Source: Monosporascus cannonballus (taxonomy: Eukaryota; Ascomycota; Sordariomycetes; Xylariales). Taken from it: DNA of 64,000 nucleotides. The DNA lies in NCBI GenBank assembly GCA_004154925.1, contig QJNS01000039.1, positions 313,009 to 377,008 on the forward strand, given 5' to 3'. Of this stretch, positions 23,180 through 34,779 are shown one piece after another. Numbering within the stretch: the stretch's first letter is position 1; the number at the start of each line of letters is the position of its first letter. A program made the position numbers and the translations under genes. The notes beneath the pieces are model-generated. The model saw nothing but the letters and a program-made list of their open reading frames with translations. It was not told where the DNA came from and made no database searches.

Positions 23180-26100
23180 AAATGACGATAAAAAACGTTA
23201 ATAATTTTATTATATTGGAAATACGACTTAGAACGTATTAATATATTGTAATAATGGATTACGGAAATTTAAGCGGAAATTATATTGTATTAAATATAAT
23301 TAATATTTTTAAATTATTATTAAAATATAAATTAAAACTTTATATAATAACGAATACCGAAAATTAGAAATTCGTTTAAGATAACGGAATAATTATATGC
23401 GAAAATAAGTATTTTAAGATTTTTGTTAAAGGACAATATTAAATAATTAATTTCGATATCATTTTATTTGGGAATTACGATATAATTTTAGGATTATTAT
23501 AAATATATTAATATGAAATTTTGAGAAATAAAAAATTAACCAAATAAAGTTTATTTTACTTTTTGTTAATAAACGAAATAAAAGATTAAAATCTTAATAT
23601 TCGATCGATAATAACGATACGTACAGATATAAGAATACGACAGAAACTTTATTATTTAAAACGATAAAATATAAGAAAAAAAACGGGTATTAAAGAAAAA
23701 TTCAACGTATTATTATTATTATTAAAATAAAACTAAACTAATTAAATAACTATTTAAAACAAAAATAATAATTTTAAAAGTTACAAAATCTAATTAATAC
23801 GCTATTATAATATTATAGATATAAGGAGTTTTTTTTAAAAAAAATAAGTTCGATACGAAGTTATTAAAATATAGCGAATAAGATTATAAGATAGTTTTTA
23901 AGGAAAGATTTTCGACGAAATTTTATCTTATTTATAACCTTAATAAAAATAAGTTACGTATTTTTAGGAAGTATTTGGAAAAATAGTTATAAAAAAGATA
24001 AATTTAATTTTCGAAATTACCGGCAAAATATCCGATATCTTTCGTATTACAGAAAATGGAAAATTACGAGTTATAATTAATTATCGATAATTAAACGACG
24101 TTATTATTAAAAATTAAATATTTTTATCCTTAATTACGGAAATAAAAGACCGATTTTACGGAACTAAATAATTTAAAATATTCGATTTTAAAAATAAATT
24201 TAACTTTATTAAAATTAAACAAATATGAATAAAAAATACCTTTTAAAACGAAATGCGGATTATTTGGATATTTAGTTGTATTAATAAGGTTTACGAAAAT
24301 ATTAGCAATTTTTTAATAAATGGTAAATTATGTATTACGAAAATATTTTGATATTTTTGTTATTTATTTTCTTTATAACATTTTTATTTTTTCGGAAATA
24401 AAAAAATATTTTAAGATACGTTTATAAAGTTTTTTAAATTTTATAGGACGTAAAATTATTTATTAACGTAAAAAGAAATTAATTTTATAAATAAAAAATA
24501 AAATATCTAAGATATATGATTATCATAGGATATATCAAAATAAATCCCAAGAATATCGTTATACTTATAAAATGACAAATATTAATAATAATTAAGAAAA
24601 TATAAGTATTTTTTGCATTCGTTAATTATTATATGAAATTTATTCGAAACTTTAATAAAATAATTATGTTTTTAACGAATTTTACGAAAAAATAAATTTA
24701 AATAAATATTAAGTACGGAAAAGATATTTTAGGATATTAAAAATGCGATTACTAACGAACCAGTATTAATTATGTACGATTTAAACCGCCTTATTAAGTT
24801 AAAAACCGATATTTCGGATTATGTATTAAGTGTAATAATCGGATAACGAAATAATTAAGGCAAATTATACCTTATTATATTTTTTCGTATAGGTTAAAAG
24901 GAGCCGAATTTGATTACGGTATTCCAAATCAAGAATTTATAGCTATTATTATAACATTTTGAAAGTTTAAGTATTTTTTTAAAAAAAAGGTTTATATTAA
25001 ATTAAGGTTTACCCGGATTATTAAAATTTTACCCGATTTATTACGACCAGGAAACTTATAAGACGATAATTAAAATATGCGAAAAAATTGGCAAATTTCA
25101 ATTTCGTTATTATATATAAAAAAGGTTCAGAAAATAATAAAGCAAATACCTTAAATAGGCAATTAAAGCTTAAAAAGAAATTGGTTAAAATTAATTATAT
25201 AATTTTCGATATTATTATAAAAACGTATTTACGTTTATCACAAATTACGATAATTCGGATAATACCTTTTAATATATTCCAAAAGACCTAATAATATAAT
25301 AATAGTTTTTTAATAAATTAAGAAATAAATAAAATATATGTTTTAAAGAAATATTAAAAGGATTTGGTACCAAACATATATAAATATTAGTTATACGGAT
25401 ATTTGAGAATTTATAAAATTTTAAAACGGTTTTAATGTATATATTTCTTTTTCAAAATAAAATTAACCGTATATAAAGTTATATAGGAATACGAAATTTG
25501 CGCCAAAGCAAAAACTCGACGACATACGCCATACGGAAAATTATAATTATTATTAATCACAAAACGATTATAATATTAAGTTATGTTCGATTTTATTACC
25601 AAATTTCTTATTTTAAAAATTCTAATTACAGGAATATATTACGATAATATTTTCGTAATTCTCGATCGATTTTCGAAATTTCTTTATTTTTTATTATATT
25701 ACGAAAGTACGGACAGTAAACAAATGGTATATTTTTTTGGAACATAATTTTAATATATAGAGATTATTTATAAAAGTTATTTCAGATAAAGGATTAATAT
25801 TTGTATCTAAATTTTGGCAAAGCATAATAATATAAATCGGCCTAAATTATATATTATTTAAAGTATTTATAGCTTAAATAAATAAATAAACGAAAAGATT
25901 AAATTAAGTTTTAAAAAATTATTTATAATATTATATAAATTACGAACAAAATAATGAAATTAAAAAATTGCTTATTACGTAATTAACTTATAATACCAGT
26001 TATTATAAAAATATTAAAATAATATTTACGAATATAAATTTTAATTTTATTTTAAAAATTTATAAAAAAAATACGCAATAACGATTTAATTAATACTAAA

Positions 26101-26610
26101 ATAATTTTTACGTTAAAATAATTACGATAATAATAATAAAAAATAAAAACAGAATTGAAATTCGTACGTAATTAAATAAGCAAATATTATAACTAGAAAA
26201 AGTTAAAAAAATTAATTTTCGGAAAAGAGAAAATAGTTTTTTTGTTATAAAAAAATTTAAATAAAATCACCTAATAAAAAATTCTACTTTAAGTATATCG
26301 GTTCATATAAAATTATTAAGAAAATCTCAGAAAATAATTACTAATGAAAACTTTTACCAAAAGTTAAATTTCATTTAATTTTTAATTTTTTTTTCGAGTT
26401 AGCAATAAATATAATTAAAATGCATATAATACGAAACGACGTAAAAATAAAAAACAAATAAATATACGAAATAAAGAAAATTTTCGATATGCAAAAGTAA
26501 AACGGATTTACCCAGTACCTAATTAAATGGAAAAATTATTCAAATTTCGAAAATACCTGGAAATCCGCTAAGAACCTTATTAACGCCTAACGCCTATTAA
26601 AGAATTTTTA
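23180..26610 (+). pseudogene. Gy5 pol remnant
   Basis: Protease is near 23220-23460, RT about 23830-24640 and RNase H 24700-25290. RNase H includes an open 67-codon stretch, ANFNFVIIYKKGSENNKANT, from 25088. Integrase covers 25300-26400, with its zinc-ligand run at about 25490-25510 (E-I-C-A-K-A-K), and the chromodomain 26450-26600 (YLIKWKNYSNFENTW). RIP stops break every domain. Confidence 0.87.
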
Positions 26611-26639
26611 CCAGTAACGACGGAACCACCCGAAAAAAT

Positions 26640-27149
26640 GGTATTTTAGTTTACAAGATCTAAAAAGGGAAGCCCTTAATCCACCGTATTTCAATTAATA
26701 ACGTTTACCTTACTTAAGGCCTGTACCTCGACGATAAACTCTGATTCTAATTACGTAAGCTCGTTAAAATTATCTAAAAATTAAAGGATACGATTAATAA
26801 ATTTCGCATTTTGGGACTGATAATATTGACGTTAACGACGTATACGAAAAGAACGCGCGAAAATTTCGGATAAACATTTTTCGGCCGCCAGTTCTTTTTT
26901 TTTTTAATTTTTTCGATTCCGCGATATAACGAATAATTATAAAAATAAGGATTTTTGTCCCGTTATACGAACCACCCCGACGAACATATTCCTTATAACG
27001 AAAGACCCGGTTATTATTTGGTAATTAAGCTGCCGGACAAAATAAAAAAAATAAGGTATTACGTTAAAACCTTCGAATTTAATTAAATTAACTAAGGCAA
27101 ATCGTTATTCGGATTTACGAAAATGACGTTTAGATATACCGGGAAACAT
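26640..27149 (-). pseudogene. Gy5 antisense ORF with six-cysteine motif
   Basis: Minus-strand gene starting at an ATG at 27149 (MFPGISKRHFRKSE, then a stop). Motif positions 1-3 (Y-x2-Y-x6-Y) lie in one frame. Positions 4-6 (RYKEYVRRGGSY) lie in another, and the whole motif spans 89 bp (26965-27053), one base short of the 90 expected. A single-base deletion therefore sits inside it. With that allowance the spacing equals that of Gy6 and Gy8. A lysine-rich segment follows. All cysteine codons here are RIP-converted to Y. Confidence 0.65.
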
Positions 27150-27225
27150 ATTAAAGAAATGCAAAAGGCTTACCAAAAAGAAAAAGGGAAATTTTAAGGG
27201 CAAGATTTGTAAAAAGGGGAAATTA

Positions 27226-27626
27226 TATTATAACTTAACGGGTTACGGTTTCCAGAAACGGTCTGACATAACCTAACCATAAGTGCGTGGTAGGGCAGGT
27301 TACGTGATGGATTACTAACTTATTGGTGGTAAGCCAGTAAGCCGGATTACTAATTCACTAGTAGTAAGCCAGTAAGCCGGATTACAAATTTACTGATAAT
27401 AATTTAGCAAGTAGGAGAAGGATATATACGCTTATTATTTCTATAGTCTAGATAGTTTTAATTTGTAATATTTATTAATACTAATCGTTTGAAATACGTT
27501 TTTGCACCCTTGGTGTTAAGAAACGTGATTAAGTTATTTTATTGTTACAAAGTCCCACGATACTTCTGCCAACATAAACCCGTACGACTAAGGTTTAATA
27601 GTTGGTTAAACCCCCTAGCCGTCACA
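27226..27626 (+). repeat. Gy5 3' LTR (401 bp)
   Basis: Inward half mutated, outward ~90 bp (from about 27535) clean, ending GCCGTCACA. About three tandem units of the 35-bp repeat. Confidence 0.93.
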
Positions 27627-27631
27627 ATATT

Positions 27632-30350
27632 TACTTCAAAAACCGAAAGCAAGATATACTAATTATAGCGTTCTGACTCCTTTTAGGAATTTTAAAGAAC
27701 TAGGATAAATCGCCTCCCTTTAATATCAGATTTGAACCTTTAATACCATATACCCAGATTCAGAATGGGGGTGCAAAGCGCTTAGGGGGTGTGATTAAGG
27801 AGAAAGCCATTGCGATACGAAATGGCGTTAAGTTACTCTTATTCATAATCGTATATATTTTCAAAACGGCAGTATACCTATATAACCGTACCCTCAAATA
27901 CGTATTTTTTAACAAAGCCCATATAAGGTTTATTACATTTACCTGGCGTATAAAAAGGGCATAGCAATATTTATTTCAAAGCTTTAATAAATCTATTTGC
28001 AAATATATAGCACTATGGCGTACGTTATAATAATTACCACTATAAAGAAAAAATAAAGAATTCAGAAATTAAATCTTAAAGCATAAATAAGTTATTTCGC
28101 TAATTATCGATTTACGAATATTTACGAAATTTGGAATCCGTTAATTAATAAAATTATTATTTAAATAATAATAAAAACTTAAAGGATAATATATTATATA
28201 TAATAGAAAATAAGTTATAAACATTATTTTAACCGATGAAAATATCTAAGTAAATAAATAATTATTTTTTATCTTTGCGAAAAACGAAAGCTTAAGCGAA
28301 ATAATTTAATTATCGGTTACATAAGAAAAGTAATTTTTTAAAAAAATATTAACGTAAAAAACGTACGGAATCAGGAAAAATACGCCTGTTTGTTAAAGAT
28401 TAAATTACTTTATACGACCGTTATATTCGAATTATTTCCGTTTCTTAAATTATTATTATTGTCAACGTTTATCTTAATAATCATTATAATTATTGCGCTA
28501 GCGGAAAAAATAAAAGTAACTCTAAGTTTTTATTATATTTTTAATTTAAAATAACGGTAAAAGATAAATGTACTTTATAGGTTATAAACGTAAACTTCTC
28601 GTATATTCCGTATCGAATTAATATTATTCAAAACCAATATAGGGTATAAAAAACCGCATTTAATATAAAATGTTTAACCTCTTTTATAAATACAAATAAT
28701 AATCAGCCGGTAAATTACGGAAATTTAAGAAAAATAAATACCTGAAATACGGGTTATTTTAAAGGGAAAAACCTTGATATTAAAACGTACAAAAAAAACC
28801 TAGATCTCAAAACAGAATATATAGGCGTAATTTACCGTTATTATCGTAAAGTCATAAAAAGGTAAATATATACCAGTTAAGGGAGATATTTCGTAAAACT
28901 AAAAGAATTTATGTATAAAGTTATAAAAAAAATATAATCTTAAGAAATATTTAATTAGTTTTTTATTCAAAGAAAATATATTTTTAGATATACATAAATA
29001 TATATTTATAAATTTAATAAATACGACTAATTATAAAAATATAAGGCCCGTTTTATTATATAAGGCGATTAACAATCAAAAAACATTTATAAAAACATAT
29101 ACGTATTTATATTCGTTATAAAGTTATTTCGAACTTTAATTATTACTATAATTAAGTTTAATTTAAAGTTTAAGTAATATAACGTGATAAATGTTTTCGT
29201 TAATATGATTTACCTTACGAAATATATATTAAAATATCCTTAGGATATTTATAATATAAAAAGGAATTTTTAATTAGGACAGTCTTATATGGATTAAAGA
29301 AATTATCTTTATTTTAGCAAAAAGAATTTATTAATATATTAAAAGATTTAGGATGAAATTTTATTTTTTACGAACTTAATTATTTTATTTATTAAGGAAT
29401 ACTTTTTTTCGTAAACGATACAATCGCTGCGTATAATAATAAAAATTAACACTTTATTAATTACTTTAATAAATCCGAAAACGGTATATTTTTTGAGAGG
29501 TAATGGTTTATAGTAATTTTTCGGAATCGAAATAATTAAAAATAAATTGAATAAAAATATTTTATTATTTTGATTTAATTTTAAAAATAAATTGGTTAAC
29601 TTGATGTTTAAAAAAACGTTTAAATAACTGCTTAAAAATATTTCTAATAATCGTCGAATTATTGCAGAATTATAATTTAGCTTACCCAGGTTTAGTTAGC
29701 ATATATTTGAAAAATTGGTTTTATTTTATATATTATAATTCATATATAACCAAATATACTTTGGCGGTATTTTAATTGACTCGATTGAACTTAAACCTTA
29801 ATATCATATATTCTAAAATCATGAATCAAATGATATTATTGTTATTTAACACTAAAATATTATTACTATAATTGAGAAATTGAAATTTAATAAGTATATA
29901 AACGAATACTTTTTTTACATATAATATCGTTAATCGAAAGAGTTGTTAAATTTATATTATAAAATTATTCAGCAATATAATAACATAATAAATAAACAAA
30001 CAAAATATAATAATCATTTTTAAAATCGAAACAAAACTATTTTTTACATAAGTTTTAAAGAAAAACTGTATTTTAGTTTTAATTAATTTGGAAATTAAAA
30101 TATACTTGAAATACGAAATTATCAAATATATAATATAATAATTAATAAATTACATAATTATTTCACATTAATTTTATTTTTTGAAAGATTGAATTAAAAT
30201 TCGTAAATATATATAATTATTAATTACGAAAAATGAGAAATAGTTTCATTGAAATTAATAAATATTATAAAACTTTTAAATTAATAAAAAACACTTTAAA
30301 AATTTATTTTAAATAAAATTTATTTATTAAAAAATTAAATCATTATAATT
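27632..30350 (+). pseudogene. Co1 pol remnant: integrase core, RT, RNase H
   Basis: Continues the frame cut at 20904. Integrase core at 27632-27960 holds PYTQIQNGGAKR (the copia P-x-T-P-x-Q-N-G-x-A-E-R signature) and AVYLYNRT. RT at about 28850-29560 is recognised by VLYGLKK and F-V-N-D in place of F-V-D-D. RNase H at about 29650-30100 shows a V-N-R-K-S segment. The C-terminus runs to about 30350. The last 600 bp have lost CpG as well as CpA, unlike the rest of the window. Confidence 0.8.
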
Positions 30351-30408
30351 TTAAAAAATAATGAAATATAATAATTAATATTATAAATATTTTAAAACGT
30401 TAAAGGGG

Positions 30409-30574
30409 TATTTTAGTTAACTGGGGGTACGGAACGTTCCCCATATACGGAAAGGTCCCATATTGATCGGCTCATATATGTTCCGTGGCTAAGTTACTTA
30501 GAGTTGTACGCGTATGAGAGCACCTACAACTTAACTGAATACAACAACACAACTGATGTCCCCTATATCTGACA
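30409..30574 (+). repeat. probable Co1 3' LTR (about 166 bp)
   Basis: A purine tract (AAAGGGG, 30402-30408) is followed by TATTTTAG... (TG to TA by RIP) and a compositionally normal segment ending ...CTATATCTGACA at 30574. Position directly after the copia RNase H end supports an LTR. There is no second copy in the window and the duplication cannot be checked. It contains the palindrome GGAACGTTCC. Confidence 0.45.
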
Positions 30575-30984
30575 GTTGTCCATCCATATTTCCTCTGCAG
30601 CTACGGAAGAACGAAGAATCAGCATTTCAAGAAGCTTTTTTCCATTTCGAAATACACTGCCGGGCTTTCTTCTTCAACGATAAATTTTTATTCGACCGAG
30701 ATTTCCGCCCACGCGTGGATTCGTTTCACAGATTCGACCAGCGGTGGTACTCGGGTAGAGAATGTATTAATAACTTCTACTCGGTCCTGCATTCCGTATT
30801 TTGGCAGCACAAAGTCAACCTTCATGGCGTTGCAAATGATCTTATGAAGCGGGCCCACCGGGGTCCAGACAGCCATCTTTTCGAGCAACAGGCGGCAACA
30901 TCATATGACGGTCAACATATGGAGAACGATAAATTTGACTTGACAGGATTTCTCCAGAGAGAAAGGCAACAAGAGAACGGATAA
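30556..30984 (+). CDS. uncertain 142-codon ORF in the host GC island
   Basis: An open frame in the short island of normal composition between Co1 and the pogo relic. The product is rich in F, H and R and I do not recognise it. The opposite strand of the same stretch is also open in pieces (30688-30888 and 30842-31087). One of these (VDFVLPKYGMQDRVEV) looks at least as protein-like, so the real gene could be on the minus strand with introns, or the island may be non-coding. An AATAAA motif lies about 130 bp downstream on the plus strand (near 31110). The start overlaps the probable Co1 LTR, which argues against this ATG. Confidence 0.2.
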   Translation: MSPISDSCPSIFPLQLRKNEESAFQEAFFHFEIHCRAFFFNDKFLFDRDFRPRVDSFHRFDQRWYSGRECINNFYSVLHSVFWQHKVNLHGVANDLMKRAHRGPDSHLFEQQAATSYDGQHMENDKFDLTGFLQRERQQENG

Positions 30985-31179
30985 GATGGCCCCCCCACTG
31001 ACGGGCCACCCCATCAACGCGCCACCCATTTTTGAAGCCATCGCCATAATAACCCTTCCATACAAATGACAATATCTCAACAACCACTTAATCAATTGAT
31101 TCCATATTAAATAAAGCGTACAAAAATGTAATCCAGTTTACCTCACTATTTTTTCGCTTTCGGAAGGCTCGTTTTACTC

Positions 31180-32780
31180 TTGATCTTTCCGAGTGACGGT
31201 AAAGCGTCCTTTCGCAGAGGCTTTCCGCCTTATTTTTACCTTTTTGACCGAGATTATCTTTACGAAATCCTTATTTGGTTCGGGTTATATTTTGCTATGT
31301 TTTTTGGGTTTCGCTTTTTTAAAGGCTGCAGTTGATTGGCTGTTATAAATCTCGGCGGCGGAGAGCTTAGCGGTTTTATCGTTAAGGACCTTGGCGAATT
31401 TGCGGAATAAGAGGCGTACGGTAGGATTCCTGTACGTTGGATTAATTTTTACAAGGGATTTTTCGAACCAGGTTAATTCCTTAAATAATTTAGGCGTTTT
31501 AATACCTAAAGCAGTTATCTGGCTAAAGAAATTAAGACATTTTAGGGTACGAATCGATTTTAGGACGGATATATTCGTTATCGCCTTTTTTCTTCGACGT
31601 ATTTATTATTTAATATTTTTCTTTTGTGAATAAAACATAAACCTGTTATTTTTTTATTTTTTTATAATATATTTTGAAATTATTATAACTTTTTTTTATA
31701 TATTTGCAAAAGCTTAAAGAAATCGGTTTTATTTGATAATTCCGGAAACCCGCCCGTAATACTGTTTGCGGAATTAAAAACAATACTTTTATTTTAAAGT
31801 AATAAATATATTTATATTGAAAGGTTTCAAAAAATATAAAAAACGTAAGCAGATAAAAAATTAATATATATTTTACCTTAAAAATATATTTATATAAATT
31901 CTTTCATCAAATAATTATTATTGCTATTACTTATTAATAACTTGTATTTGTCCGTATTTTCCGACTTAATATAAGGAATACAAATTTTACGAAATTACTT
32001 TAAATCGATTTGGTATTTGTTTACCCGTTTTTTAACAGAATAAAATATTAACTTTCGTATATTTTATTATCCAAATTAATAAAATATTATTACCATACAT
32101 TAATGCCGTTAAAGATTACGAAAGATAATAACGAACGCTTATTAAAATTAATTTACGTAATTATAGTAATCTATTTTTTTAAATACATTTTTTAAAAAAC
32201 AATGTTTTTCTTAAAGGTTGTTCCAAAAATAAAATAATTTTTTCTTATGCCTTTTATTATGTTAATTTCGTTTACGTTATATTAATTTTTTTAATTAATA
32301 ATCTTGACTTTCGGCAAAACCAAATGTTCGAATAAAACGTAAGTAAAAACCGGAAAAACGCCATTTAAATGCTTATAATCGATCGTCGTATTTTTAAAAA
32401 TCCTAATTTTAAGATAACGACGTAAAAATCGGGTTATTTAATATTTTTTTATGCGTTTAAGGTTACCGTTATTAATTAGGAGGCGTTTTACGTATAAACT
32501 GAATTACGAATAAGATAACGCATAATTTAATTAACTTTATACGACAACTTAATAAGTTAAAGTTTTTTCCTGGATTCGTAATAACGTTTGGCGAACCTTA
32601 TTAATTTTTTATTTCCTAGGCATATTTTAAATACGGCATATTATATATTATCTGTTAACCTAATAGCCCTTTAAAATTAAACGCAGAGAATTTTTTTACG
32701 TTTTATTTTGTTAATCGCTTAAGCCGTACGGAATTAAGCTAAAACCTGTATATCGTTCGAAAACGCAGATTCTGGTAGAT
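31180..32780 (-). pseudogene. pogo/Fot1-like DDE transposase remnant
   Basis: Minus-strand remnant of a Tc1/mariner-superfamily (DDE1) transposase. Reading right to left, N-terminal DNA-binding parts are unreadable. At about 32100-32260 there is a region matching W-x-T/I-I..(ten residues)..L-x-P/S-x-V-I-F-x-G, the segment around the catalytic core in fungal pogo-like transposases. At 31330-31480 the C-terminal region is clean (VRLLFRKFAKVLNDKTAKLS). The C-terminal 300 bp are GC-richer than the middle. Terminal inverted repeats and a TA duplication were not located. It is not autonomous. Confidence 0.6.
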
Positions 32781-32803
32781 AAGAAGATAATTTTTTCAAT
32801 TTT

Positions 32804-33394
32804 CTAAATCGTTATGAAGATAGTTTTTATAGGAAAAGAAATCAGTAAGTGGATCGACGCGCAACGCGAATGTGGGGTGTCATTCCAGTCCTCCCGCAAT
32901 TGTTCCTCTTTCTCCCTTACTTGCTTGTAAACTTGGGTTTCCAGCTCGTAACAAGCAGCTTCATACTCCGCAGAGTCGCCCGGGGCGCTGAGCTCAGGGG
33001 GAGGCCAAGTATCGCGATAACCTTCTTTGGCCCTGGCCTCCTCCGCAGCGCTGTTCTCCGTGCGGCGCATCCTGCGATGATCTCTGACCTGCCAGGGATT
33101 CAGGCCGGCCCTCTCGGCCCTCACCCGCTGTACATCGTCCAGGAGGTCCGCCGTATGGAGGTAGAACCGCGTATACGCGGCGAGGTCGTTCTCGAAGGCC
33201 TCGCCGTCCTCCGCCTCCAGGAGGTGGGCGTCGTCGGCGCAGTAGGGGCAGAGTTTGTCGTCGATAAAGGCCTGGTTTGGGCAGTCGAGTCCGAAAGAAC
33301 AGCCTTTGAGGAGCATTTTGCACCGCGAGCAGAATTGGTGGCCTACAACCTTGGGCGGGTAAATCAGTGGTGTCCCATGAATATGGTCATGCAT
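32804..33394 (-). CDS. hypothetical cysteine-rich (zinc-ribbon-like) protein
   Basis: 196-residue frame with normal fungal codon use and high GC. The N-terminal region has C22, C25, C32, C38, C49 and C52 in a C-x2-C ... C-x2-C arrangement compatible with one or two zinc sites. It is followed by an acidic segment and a charged helical region (RVRAERAGLNPWQVRDHRRM) with an E/K/R-rich C-terminal helix. No signal peptide or membrane segment. I do not recognise a family. The last about 22 residues are encoded by AT-rich sequence, hydrophobic and unlike the rest. The authentic 3' end was therefore probably replaced when the pogo element inserted. The 190-codon frame on the opposite strand (32849-33421) is a V/L/A-rich shadow. 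Introns cannot be excluded. Confidence 0.55.
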   Translation of the reverse strand: MHDHIHGTPLIYPPKVVGHQFCSRCKMLLKGCSFGLDCPNQAFIDDKLCPYCADDAHLLEAEDGEAFENDLAAYTRFYLHTADLLDDVQRVRAERAGLNPWQVRDHRRMRRTENSAAEEARAKEGYRDTWPPPELSAPGDSAEYEAACYELETQVYKQVREKEEQLREDWNDTPHSRCASIHLLISFPIKTIFITI

Positions 33395-33745
33395 CTTGCT
33401 TCACCGTATCGTAGCCCTTGAAAGAGGGCTGTCATCGTACACATCTCGTTCTGCGTTCCCGGAAGATATGGAAATTCGGTACAAGTCTACTTCTTGATAT
33501 AAGTTTTGGCTTGTGATGGGTTATCATGATGTTCCGGTCATTTTGTATGACTATTGGGGAATCACCGGTTTTTAGAAGTCTATAGTTCAACTTATCCAAG
33601 ATGACCGAATATCATAGACTTTATTCTTTGGTCCATCGGCGCTCCGTGGTTGCTTGAAGAAAGGAATCATGATTGTGAATCATCGCTGAGTGCCGCGTCC
33701 TTTACCATAGAAACTTCCCCGTTCAACAGATTCACGGTTGGTAAT
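33395..33745. other. host intergenic sequence, no gene seen
   Basis: Normal base composition, not affected by RIP. No frame over 60 codons is convincing. It probably contains upstream sequence of the 32804-33394 gene. Confidence 0.5.
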
Positions 33746-33948
33746 TCAGCCCTCTTGGACGAGCCGGCCAAATTTCGCCTTCGACCCGGGACCAATCACA
33801 GTCACGGGTCCATTCAACCGAATCTGCCCGTCCTGATGCCCAAAACCCATGGCGGACTGACGATAGCTTTCAGGGCGTGTTATACTGTGATTAGCCAGGA
33901 TTTTTGCAACTTCTCGAATTGCCATCACCTCAGCTGAGGCAGCATAAC
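33746..33948 (-). pseudogene. possible host ORF split by Co2, 3' part
   Basis: Minus-strand frame ending at a stop at 33746. It reads ASAEVMAIREVAKILANHS and continues to ...GSKAKFGRLVQEG. Removing Co2 and one AGAAC copy joins it in frame to 62156-62240, giving 96 codons including the stop. The join could be chance (about 35 codons upstream stay open). No family is recognised. Confidence 0.3.
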
Positions 33949-33953
33949 AGAAC

Positions 33954-34140
33954 TGTCACAGTTAGGCTGATCGCGAGAAAAGGTTGCATGGAGTGTGGGA
34001 AGTGATAATTGTCTGACTAGAATTGAGCTCTAAGGAGCGGTAATTAGGAAGCTCTCTATATACTGTGGGAGTGCCGGAATAAGGTTTTTCCGGGTGCTAT
34101 AGAACTTGATAATTAATATAGATACCCCTATTTTATGATA
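33954..34140 (-). repeat. Co2 3' LTR (187 bp)
   Basis: Begins TGTCACAGTTAGGC on the plus strand and ends ATGATA at 34140 (CACGACA in the other copy). The outer half is clean; the inner end is RIP-mutated. Confidence 0.92.
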
Positions 34141-34295
34141 TACCTCTTAAATAAAAAGGAATTATTCTTTTAAATTTGCTTATCGTAATTTTTGTAATTT
34201 CCAAATAATTATAATAACAAAGAAAATTAATATAATTAAGTAACTTAATTAATAAAAAAATAAGCCATATATATATTAGGTACGCGAGGGAAAAA

Positions 34296-34703
34296 TGTGA
34301 CGGCTATGCGGTTTAACCAACTATTAAACCTTAAGTCGACGGGTTTATGTTGGCAGGAGTATCGTGGGAATTTGAGTAATAAATACAGTAACGTATTACG
34401 TCTCGCAATACCAAGGGTGCCTTGGGTAACGATATTATATTGCAAACGATTGGTATTAATAAATATTGCAAGCTGAAATTATTTAAATTATGGAAGTAAT
34501 AAACGTATATATCTTAATTTCTTTATTACTGCTTACTTTTGTTTAGTACAACCTCGTTAAGCGGTTGTTTAATACTGCTTAGTCGTACTTAACCGAGCTC
34601 AGTTAAAACCCGTTAAGTATTGATTACGTAATTTTAGGCTAACGTAACTTTGTAATCTTAGCCCGGACCGTTTTCGCAGGCCCAGTTAATTTAGGTTATA
34701 ACA
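34296..34703 (-). repeat. Gy6 3' LTR (408 bp)
   Basis: Starts TGTGACGGCTATGCGG; the left, outward part is clean. It includes TTGCAAGCT at 34466-34474, the LTR segment that matches the primer site, plus TTACGTAA (34624-34631) and GACCGTTT (34666-34673). Confidence 0.93.
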
Positions 34704-34779
34704 CGATTTCCCTTTTTCTCAAATTTTGCCCTTAAGATTTTTTTTTTCCTTTTGGTAAGCCTTTTTCCTTAAGATATCG

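Larger units (their letters stand above)
20905..27626 (+). mobile_element. Gy5: complete (degraded) Ty3/gypsy chromovirus, 6.7 kb
   Basis: LTRs 20905-21275 and 27226-27626 with the perfect duplication ATATT (20900-20904 and 27627-27631), inserted in the Co1 integrase. It contains gag, protease, RT, RNase H, integrase, chromodomain and the antisense gene. LTR length differs by 30 bp because the 3' LTR has an additional tandem unit. Confidence 0.95.
20580..30574 (+). mobile_element. Co1: Ty1/copia element, 3' part, interrupted by Gy5
   Basis: Plus-strand copia retrotransposon. Its integrase begins right after Gy2's 3' LTR and continues, after removal of Gy5 (20905-27626), into integrase core, RT and RNase H, ending near 30350 and followed by a probable 3' LTR. 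The order integrase before RT identifies Ty1/copia. Because Gy2 and Gy5 both interrupt it, Co1 is the oldest layer of the left half. Its 5' portion lies left of the window. Confidence 0.8.

Noticed and set aside
12390..27626. using LTR-LTR divergence to order or date insertions
   Set aside because: The two LTRs are RIP-mutated in opposite halves and differ in tandem-unit number, so divergence is not clock-like; nesting gives the order.
1..30000. centromere or simple AT-rich isochore without structure
   Set aside because: Almost all of the AT-rich sequence can be assigned to specific retroelements with defined ends, so mutation of repeats explains the composition.
29780..30400. mitochondrial DNA insertion, suggested by extreme AT
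   Set aside because: The plus-strand reading follows copia RNase H to its C-terminus and ends in a purine tract and probable LTR.
32849..33421. 190-codon plus-strand ORF
   Set aside because: It is the antisense of the cysteine-cluster gene; its V/L/A/R-rich composition and lack of motifs mark it as a shadow.
33954..34140. solo LTR or dispersed 187-bp repeat
   Set aside because: The matching copy at 61969-62155 and the AGAAC duplication on the outer sides show that both belong to one copia element.
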